Origin: an uncultured Lachnospiraceae bacterium
GTDB taxonomy: Bacteria > Bacillota > Clostridia > Lachnospirales > Lachnospiraceae
Direction: 5' to 3'
Length of the DNA: 64,000 nucleotides
Assembly: GCA_910579395.1 (NCBI GenBank)
Contig: CAJTUC010000013.1
Span: 26,774-90,773 of the forward strand
Numbering within the stretch: the stretch's first letter is position 1; each line of letters starts with the position of its first letter. The position numbers were made by a program, and so were the translations under genes. Below the pieces are notes generated by a model, which saw only the letters and a program-made list of their open reading frames with translations, was not told the origin of the DNA and made no database searches. Shown here piece after piece: positions 58,438-64,000 of the stretch.

Positions 58438-59844
58438 ATGGGTGGATTTTTTGGTGTCGCATCGAAGGAAGACTGCACATTCGATTTATTTTTTGGTACG
58501 GACTATCATTCCCATCTTGGGACAAGACGTGCCGGCATGGCCGTTTACAGCAGAGAAAAGGGGTTCGACAGGGCCATTCACAATATTGAAAATGCGCCTT
58601 TCCGAACCAAATTTGATAAAGATTTTAACAAAATGAGCGGTACGCTGGGCATCGGCAGTATTTCCGATTATGAACCGCAGCCACTGATCATCCGTTCCCA
58701 TCACGGTACATATGCCATCACCACTGTCGGTAAAATCAATAATAAAGAGGAAATCGTAACACAGCTTTTCCAGAGCGGCCACGCGCATTTTCTGGAAATG
58801 AGCGGTGGAGACATCAATTCGACCGAACTCGTGGCAGCCATCATCAATCAAAAAGAAAATTTAATCGATGGAATCCAATATGCGCAGGAGTTAATCGAAG
58901 GCTCCATGACAATGCTGCTCATGACGCCGAAAGGCATTTACGCCGCCAGAGACCGTCTGGGACGTACCCCCCTTGTCATTGGAAAAAAGGACTCTGGCTG
59001 CTGTGTTTCTTTTGAAAGCTTCGCCTACCTGAATCTCGGCTATCAGGATGAAAAAGAACTCGGCCCCGGTGAAGTCGCTATCGTCACGCCCGAAGGCGCA
59101 AGGACGCTTGCCGCACCGGGTAACGAAATGAAAATCTGTACGTTCCTCTGGGTCTACTATGGCTATCCGTCCTCCTCTTACGAAGGCATCAGTGTGGAAC
59201 AAATGCGTTATAACTGCGGCACCAAGCTGGCGCAGCGGGACGATGCCAGACCGGATATCGTAGCCGGCGTACCGGATTCCGGCACCGCTCATGCCATCGG
59301 TTATGCGAATGAATCAGGAATCCCTTTTTCCAGACCGTTCATCAAGTATACGCCTACCTGGCCGCGTTCTTTCATGCCGACGATTCAGAGCAAACGGAAC
59401 CTCATCGCCAAAATGAAGCTGATTCCGGTGCACGACCTCATCAAAGACCGCAGCCTGCTTCTTATCGACGATTCCATCGTGCGTGGAACACAGCTGGGCG
59501 AGACAACGGAATTCCTGTACCAGAGCGGTGCAAAAGAGGTGCATATCCGTCCGGCCTGCCCTCCCCTGTTATTCGGCTGTAAATATTTGAATTTCTCGCG
59601 TTCGACTTCCGAGATGGAACTGATTGCCCGTAAGATCATTCAGGAAATGGAAGGAGAGAATAAATATCCAAACCTGACCGTTTACGCAGACCCTGAATCG
59701 ACGGAGTACCATGATATGCTGGAAAAAATAAGAGAGAAGCTTAATTTCACTTCTCTCCGTTATAACCGTCTGGATGATATGATTGATTCGGTCGGTATCG
59801 ACCCTTCCAAATTGTGCACTTATTGTTGGGATGGCCGAAGTTAA
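58438..59844 (+). CDS. PurF-like amidophosphoribosyltransferase without catalytic cysteine
   Basis: A 468-aa homologue of glutamine PRPP amidotransferase. The N-terminus reads MGGFFGVASKED where PurF has MCGVFG, so the nucleophilic Cys of the glutaminase is replaced by Gly. Glutamine-site motifs are also changed (HLGTRRAGMAVY; VGKINNKEEI). The phosphoribosyltransferase part keeps the PRPP motif LLIDDSIVRGTQ. It may use ammonia or be regulatory. It stands alone on the plus strand near purA. AGGAGTG precedes the ATG. Confidence 0.85.
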   Translation: MGGFFGVASKEDCTFDLFFGTDYHSHLGTRRAGMAVYSREKGFDRAIHNIENAPFRTKFDKDFNKMSGTLGIGSISDYEPQPLIIRSHHGTYAITTVGKINNKEEIVTQLFQSGHAHFLEMSGGDINSTELVAAIINQKENLIDGIQYAQELIEGSMTMLLMTPKGIYAARDRLGRTPLVIGKKDSGCCVSFESFAYLNLGYQDEKELGPGEVAIVTPEGARTLAAPGNEMKICTFLWVYYGYPSSSYEGISVEQMRYNCGTKLAQRDDARPDIVAGVPDSGTAHAIGYANESGIPFSRPFIKYTPTWPRSFMPTIQSKRNLIAKMKLIPVHDLIKDRSLLLIDDSIVRGTQLGETTEFLYQSGAKEVHIRPACPPLLFGCKYLNFSRSTSEMELIARKIIQEMEGENKYPNLTVYADPESTEYHDMLEKIREKLNFTSLRYNRLDDMIDSVGIDPSKLCTYCWDGRS

Positions 59845-59848
59845 ACCG

Positions 59849-59879
59849 TTGGAAGAATGCCCGTTATGGGCATTCTTCC
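59849..59879. repeat. Palindrome after the purF-like gene
   Basis: GGAAGAATGCCC/GGGCATTCTTCC with a 5-base loop and no U-run on either side. It is related to hairpin 1 of the element at 7497-7583. Confidence 0.8.
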
Positions 59880-59903
59880 AGGCGAATTGGTTCGTCACAC
59901 TTT

Positions 59904-60824
59904 TCACTTTAAGAATCCATTGATGATCTGCTCTTCCGCTTCGGCTTCCGTCAGGCCGAGCGTCATTAATTTCACAATCTGCTCCCCGGCAATCTTGCCG
60001 ATTGCCGCCTCATGAATCAGCGCCGCATCCACATCATTTGCTTCTAACTGCGGTATCGCCAGTATCCTTGCATCGTCCATAATAATCGCATCGCATTCCG
60101 TATGTCCGCTGCATGATACGTTCCCGATGATGCGGGAATCAAATTTCTGGTAAGAAGTATCTCTCGCGACCGAACGGGAAACGATATCCGCACTGGCTCC
60201 TTCTCCGTTCAGATACACTTCATAACTGCTGACCGCCTGCTGGTCCTCGTGCGTCATCAGCCTTTCCCGAACGACCAGTTTAGCTCCCGCTTCCAGCTTG
60301 GCAGTCGTCGTCCGCGCGGTAGAGTCTACCCCTTTAATCTGCACCATTTCCATTTCCATGAAGCTGTTTTCTTTCATATAAACTTCCGTTCCGGGATTTA
60401 AAATACGCTTTCCATTCCCGCTTCCGGAACCATAGTGCTTCTCCACATACTTGACTCTTGCATCTTTTCCAAGATAAAAACGATGGACGCCGTCATGCTC
60501 AGAATCCTGCCCGCCGCAGTTATCAATGCCGCAGCCCGCAACGATCGTCACGTCGGCTCCCTCTCCAATATAAAAATCATTATAGACCATTTCCTTCAGA
60601 CCGCTCTGGCTTAAAACAACGGGAATATGAATGCTTTCATTCTTTGTCCCCGGCTTGATATGAATATCGATACCGCTCACATCCTGTTTGGATACAATAT
60701 CGATATTGGCCGTTGTATTCCTCGCTTCCATCTGCCCGTTCGCCCGGATATTATAAGCGCCTTCCGGTACCTGGTGCAAATCCGCCACCTCCGCCAGAAG
60801 CCGTTTCTGTATTGTGTCAATCAT
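59904..60824 (-). CDS. SufB/SufD-family Fe-S cluster assembly protein
   Basis: A 306-aa SufBD-core protein, shorter than SufB of the full system, with the beta-helix core and the ending ALIHEAAIGKIAGEQIVKLM. CSGHTECDAIIMDD holds the conserved Cys and acidic segment. Paired with sufC just upstream it forms a minimal two-gene SUF (SmsCB-like) system of the type found in archaea and Clostridia, expected to build Fe-S clusters. Confidence 0.88.
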   Translation of the reverse strand: MIDTIQKRLLAEVADLHQVPEGAYNIRANGQMEARNTTANIDIVSKQDVSGIDIHIKPGTKNESIHIPVVLSQSGLKEMVYNDFYIGEGADVTIVAGCGIDNCGGQDSEHDGVHRFYLGKDARVKYVEKHYGSGSGNGKRILNPGTEVYMKENSFMEMEMVQIKGVDSTARTTTAKLEAGAKLVVRERLMTHEDQQAVSSYEVYLNGEGASADIVSRSVARDTSYQKFDSRIIGNVSCSGHTECDAIIMDDARILAIPQLEANDVDAALIHEAAIGKIAGEQIVKLMTLGLTEAEAEEQIINGFLK

Positions 60825-60847
60825 GATTACTCCTCCATTTCTCTATT

Positions 60848-60959
60848 CCCTGTCCGGAAGAATTGCGCCAGCAATTCTTTCGGGAAAGATTAGCTTTTCT
60901 AAGACAGTGTTTTCTACTGTCTTAGAAAAGATTCTTTCCGGGAATGTTTTTCATTCCCT
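60848..60959. repeat. Paired palindrome element, copy B (sufC-sufB)
   Basis: Design as at 7497-7583: GAATTGC/GCAATTC, then long arms with CTTTTCTAAGACAG and CTGTCTTAGAAAAG, plus CCCTGTCCGGA at one end. Differences in one arm are matched in the other, which points to selection on structure. An extra GGGAATG/CATTCCC hairpin follows. The last 15 or so codons of sufC lie in it. Confidence 0.8.
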
Positions 60960-61675
60960 GTGCACTGATTCACCGCCGCAGAAGTCCCGAGAAGCCCCGG
61001 CAAAATCTCTTCTTTTGTTCCCTTTTCGGCAATCCGGCCGTCAGCAACGACTACAATCTCATCGGCAATATTCAAAATACGTTCCTGATGGGAAATGACA
61101 ACAATAGAGCCTTCCTGATTTCTTTTCTGCATCCGCTCAAATACCTGAATCAGATTCTGGAAACTCCATAAATCGATGCCTGCCTCAGGCTCATCAAAAA
61201 CAGAAAGCCTGCTCCCTCTGGCAAGGACTGTCGCAATCTCAATCCGCTTCAATTCCCCGCCGGAAAGGCTCGCATTGACTTCCCGCTTAATATAATCCCG
61301 GGCACAGAGCCCGACCTCTGAAAGGTATTCGCAGGCATCTGCAACAGACAGCTGTCTGCCCGACGCAATCCGAAGCAGATCTATGACTTCAAGTCCCTTG
61401 AACCGCACCGGCTGTTGAAAAGCATATCCAATTCCCAGCACGGCGCGCTCTGTAATACTTTTTCCGGTGATATCGATTCCGTCCAAAAGAATCTGACCGG
61501 CTGTCGGCCGCTCGATTCCCGCAATCAGCTTGGCCAGTGTCGATTTGCCGCTGCCATTCGGTCCCGTAATCACTATAAATTTATGATTTTCCACCGTCAG
61601 GCTGATATCGCGGACAATTTCTTTCTGATCATCTTCTCCGGAAACTTCAAAAGAAATATTTTTTAATTCCAGCAT
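60914..61675 (-). CDS. sufC: SufC-like Fe-S assembly ATPase
   Basis: ABC ATPase of 253 aa without a membrane partner. Walker A GPNGSGKST (38-46), signature LSGGELKRIEIATVL and Walker B SVFDEPEAGID are intact. It powers cluster assembly on the SufB/D-like partner. GGAGG precedes the ATG. The C-terminal tail (about TGNEKHSRKESFLRQ) is encoded by the palindromic element and so may be variable. Confidence 0.9.
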   Translation of the reverse strand: MLELKNISFEVSGEDDQKEIVRDISLTVENHKFIVITGPNGSGKSTLAKLIAGIERPTAGQILLDGIDITGKSITERAVLGIGYAFQQPVRFKGLEVIDLLRIASGRQLSVADACEYLSEVGLCARDYIKREVNASLSGGELKRIEIATVLARGSRLSVFDEPEAGIDLWSFQNLIQVFERMQKRNQEGSIVVISHQERILNIADEIVVVADGRIAEKGTKEEILPGLLGTSAAVNQCTGNEKHSRKESFLRQ

Positions 61676-61733
61676 AATAATCCTCCATGTCTGCTCGACC
61701 CGCCAATCCGGGCATAAGCTTTTTCAATAACTT

Positions 61734-61762
61734 ATCATATCTCTTTTCCGTTATCTGTGCAA
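61734..61762 (-). promoter_or_regulatory. Promoter of sufCB
   Basis: TTGCAC and TATGAT on the minus strand with a 17-base spacer, 59 bases before sufC. Confidence 0.6.
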
Positions 61763-61829
61763 ATACTTTCCATAAAATCCTGCTAATTTGGCAAAAAACT
61801 TGCTAAAATGGAGAAAAAGACGGACAGCC

Positions 61830-61862
61830 AAAAAGCACAGGCGAATCCCCCCTGTGCTTTTT
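61830..61862 (-). terminator. Terminator of purA
   Basis: AAAAAGCACAGG pairs with CCTGTGCTTTTT around a 9-base loop, 26 bases after the purA stop. Confidence 0.9.
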
Positions 61863-61888
61863 ACATCATTCTATTACTTTACATACTT

Positions 61889-63187
61889 TCAAGCTTTTTT
61901 CCGCAAAGGACTTTCACGATAAATGATATCATCGCGTCCCGGACCGTTCGAGACCATCGTGATCGGGTATCCGATCTGCTCTTCTATGAACTCTATATAG
62001 TTCCGGCAGTTCTCAGGCAGTTCCTCGTACGTTTTAATGCCACGTATCTCACACTTCCAGCCCGGCATTTTTTTCAGAACAGGCTTTGCTTTTTCAAGTT
62101 TCGCTGTGACCGGGAAATCCGTCGTCACTTCGCCGTCTATCTCATAGCCGGTACAAACGGGAATCTCATCCAGATAGCCGAGCACATCCAGCACGGTAAA
62201 TGCCACGTCCGTTGTGCCCTGTAACCGGCATCCATATTTGGATGCAACACAGTCGAACCATCCCATACGGCGCGGACGCCCTGTCGTCGCACCATACTCC
62301 CCACCGTCGCCGCCGCGCCGCCTCAGTTCGTCCGCTTCCTCTCCGAAAATCTCAGATACAAAGGCGCCCGCGCCCACCGCTGAAGAATAGGCCTTACATA
62401 CCGTCACAATCTGTTTGATTTCATAAGGCGGAAGCCCCGCACCGATGGCGCCGTATGCCGCCAGAGTCGATGATGACGTGACCATCGGATAAATGCCGTG
62501 GTCTGGGTCTTTTAAGGTGCCCAGCTGGCCTTCCAACAGAATCGTTTTGTTTTCTTTTAACGCTTTATCCAGATAGGCGGATACATCGCAGACATAAGGC
62601 GCGATCATATCCCGGTACTGATGCATCGTCTCTAAAAGTTCCGCCGGCTGAATCAGCGGCTTATGGTATAAGTGTTCCAGAATGACGTTCTTCGTCTCGC
62701 TGACTCTCTCCACTTTTTCCCGTAACAGTTCTTCGTCGAAAAGTTCACTGACCTGAAAACCGATTTTCGCATATTTATCGGAATAAAAGGGCGCGATTCC
62801 CGATTTGGTGGAGCCGAAAGATTTACCGCCCAGCCTTTCTTCCTCGTACTGGTCAAAAAGAATATGATATGGCATTACGATCTGACAACGATCGGATACC
62901 AGTATCTTGGGCATCGGTACATTCTGGTCTGTAATGGATTTGATTTCGCCGAACAAAATCGGAATATTCAGCGCGACACCGTTACCGATAATGCTCGTCA
63001 CATGATCATAAAATACGCCCGACGGAAGTGTGTGCAGTGCGAACTTTCCATAATTATTTACGATCGTGTGTCCTGCATTGGCGCCTCCCTGAAAACGGAT
63101 AACGATGTCGGCTTCTTTCGCCAGCATATCCGTGATTTTTCCTTTTCCCTCGTCACCCCAGTTAGCGCCTACGATTGCCTTTACCAT
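61889..63187 (-). CDS. purA: Adenylosuccinate synthetase
   Basis: Catalyses the GTP-dependent step from IMP to adenylosuccinate in AMP synthesis. It has 432 aa; GANWGDEGKGKITDML, FQGGANAGHTIV, and the later GATTGRPRRMGWFD are the family motifs, and the ILLEGQLGTLKDPDHG segment is complete. GGAGG precedes the ATG. A promoter and a leader hairpin lie upstream. Confidence 0.97.
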   Translation of the reverse strand: MVKAIVGANWGDEGKGKITDMLAKEADIVIRFQGGANAGHTIVNNYGKFALHTLPSGVFYDHVTSIIGNGVALNIPILFGEIKSITDQNVPMPKILVSDRCQIVMPYHILFDQYEEERLGGKSFGSTKSGIAPFYSDKYAKIGFQVSELFDEELLREKVERVSETKNVILEHLYHKPLIQPAELLETMHQYRDMIAPYVCDVSAYLDKALKENKTILLEGQLGTLKDPDHGIYPMVTSSSTLAAYGAIGAGLPPYEIKQIVTVCKAYSSAVGAGAFVSEIFGEEADELRRRGGDGGEYGATTGRPRRMGWFDCVASKYGCRLQGTTDVAFTVLDVLGYLDEIPVCTGYEIDGEVTTDFPVTAKLEKAKPVLKKMPGWKCEIRGIKTYEELPENCRNYIEFIEEQIGYPITMVSNGPGRDDIIYRESPLRKKA

Positions 63188-63240
63188 AACGATTCCTCCA
63201 AACTCTTCATATTTTAATCTTTGTATCCATGTTACTTTCT

Positions 63241-63279
63241 CAGCAGAAAAGCAGGTTCGTAATAAACCTGCGCCTGCTG
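63241..63279 (-). other. Hairpin in the purA leader
   Basis: CAGCAG/CTGCTG and GCAGGTT/AACCTGC form one extended stem with a small internal loop, beginning about 8 bases after the expected start of the purA transcript. It is followed by TTTT only inside the stem, so early termination or 5' stabilisation are both possible. Confidence 0.5.
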
Positions 63280-63293
63280 TTTCTTACTTTTTG

Positions 63294-63322
63294 ATTATAT
63301 GGCATTTTTCATCATAAGTAAA
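63294..63322 (-). promoter_or_regulatory. Promoter of purA
   Basis: TTTACT and TATAAT on the minus strand, 17 bases apart, about 107 bases before purA. Confidence 0.65.
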
Positions 63323-63385
63323 ATCAATATTTATTATATTTTATATAATTTATTATTATGTCTTCTATTTTTAGTTTACATAACA

Positions 63386-63567
63386 CTATTTCTTTAAAAA
63401 ATCATTGAACTCCTTTAATTCTTTTTTCTTTTCTTCTGAAAGTAGCGTTTTAAAAACACCTGTTTGGAACCCTGCTCAATCAGTTTTTCGGGGGAATCAA
63501 TCCCGACAGCTGTCAGCTTTTTCGCCATTTCCTTACCGATATTTGTCATGGATGTCAGATCAGACAT
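63386..63567 (-). pseudogene. TfoX C-terminal-domain gene with internal deletion
   Basis: From ATG 63567 (AAGGAG upstream) the sequence SDLTSMTNIGKEMAKKLTAV, then EKLIEQGSKQVFLK, matches the start of TfoX/Sxy C-terminal-domain proteins. The frame then gives a short Lys/Arg-rich end at 63415. In another frame the family tail LSEEKKKELKEFNDFLKK runs on to TAG at 63386. About 30 central codons appear lost, with a frame change at the join. Confidence 0.75.
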
Positions 63568-63694
63568 AGCTTTTCTCCTTCTGGAATATTGTTTGACATA
63601 TAGATTATAGCATGATAACTTATAAAAAATACATACAGAACATAATAGAGAACGTTCATATGCGCAGAAATTCAACGCCTTTCTGGGAAGAAGC

Positions 63695-63830
63695 TTATCC
63701 GGAACCATTTCTTCCTACAATATCCATATATTTTCCCCATTTCAAATTTAACGCATACGGTTTTTAAAACCTCTTGACCGCCAAACGTTTTCGTCACATT
63801 TTCTACAAAAATCTCACAGTTATCTTCCAT
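63695..63830 (-). pseudogene. Truncated ABC transporter ATPase gene
   Basis: MEDNCEIFVENVTKTFGGQE begins a normal ABC ATPase, and one frame later IVGRNGSG is the Walker A, stopped by TAA before the Lys. A frameshift and a 3' deletion have removed the rest. AGGAGG precedes the ATG, and the gene overlaps the membrane protein stop by 11 bases. Confidence 0.75.
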
Positions 63831-64000
63831 AAATATGCCTCCTGCTGATTCGGCTGATTACTTTTTCCTTATAATTTGCAGCCACACATAATACACTGAG
63901 GCTTACGATTGCGATCATGAAATATTTCTCTGCGTATGCCAGATTGATTCCCCATTTTGGTGCAAAACCATTAAACAATTCCAGCTGCGTCAGGCTTACC
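63820..64000 (-). CDS. C-terminal end of a membrane protein (partial)
   Basis: The last 59 codons of a gene entering from the right edge: VSLTQLELFNGFAPKWGINL, then a membrane helix (YFMIAIVSLSVLCVAANY) and a basic end. Its overlap with the ABC ATPase fragment suggests it was part of an ABC transporter. The rest is outside the window. Confidence 0.6.
   Translation of the reverse strand, partial: VSLTQLELFNGFAPKWGINLAYAEKYFMIAIVSLSVLCVAANYKEKVISRISRRHIYGR

Overview
The window looks like a chromosomal segment of a motile, spore-forming Clostridia, most like the Lachnospiraceae. The reasons are a flagellar operon of the clostridial order next to codY and topA, sporulation genes (sigK, spoIIP, gpr), a two-gene sufCB set, a fused pilM-pilN as in clostridial type IV pili, and good sigma-A type promoters. 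Nearly everything is on the minus strand; only rpsT and a purF-like gene are on the plus strand. No tRNA, rRNA or CRISPR array was seen.

Region 1 (1-12.5 kb) is the early flagellar operon, transcribed flgB-flgC-fliE-fliF-fliG-fliH-fliI-fliJ-motE-like-fliK-flgD-small flagellar protein-flgE, from a promoter at 12458-12486. flgE runs off the left edge. Region 2 (12.6-16 kb) holds codY, with a near-perfect CodY box upstream of its own promoter, then topA and a 46-codon ORF.

Region 3 (16-43 kb) is a type IV pilus locus: pilB, pilC, pilA, prepilin peptidase, pilMN fusion, pilO, a PilV-like pilin, a large PilX-like protein, a small pseudopilin, a very large pilin with Ig-like extension, and a 1711-aa exported DUF5057-like protein. 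It is interrupted three times. A DinJ-YafQ toxin-antitoxin pair lies between two minor pilin genes. A decayed AlbA_2-type ATP-binding gene with two in-frame stops lies between pilC and pilA. An AT-rich island of about 4 kb lies between pilB and pilC. The island carries the most interesting find: a tight four-gene cassette of a predicted ADP-ribosyltransferase, a 74-aa protein of unknown function, a SecB-like chaperone and an ADP-ribosylglycohydrolase. Its putative promoter has an inverted repeat between -35 and -10. Next to it is a 637-bp unit with 30-bp terminal inverted repeats around a coiled-coil gene. A terminator and a new sigma-A promoter restart transcription at pilC.

Region 4 (43-55.5 kb) carries dprA and comM, a sigK-HD domain-pilT operon, and housekeeping and sporulation genes (hemW, lepA, a DUF6709-like membrane protein, spoIIP, gpr). 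Region 5 (55.5-64 kb) has rpsT, a TPM-domain protein, a zinc-ribbon protein, a PurF homologue without its catalytic cysteine, sufB/D-like and sufC, and purA. The right edge holds three decayed or partial genes (TfoX C-terminal domain, ABC ATPase, membrane protein). A family of paired palindromes recurs between genes, best seen in two about 100-bp copies at the 3' ends of fliH and sufC.
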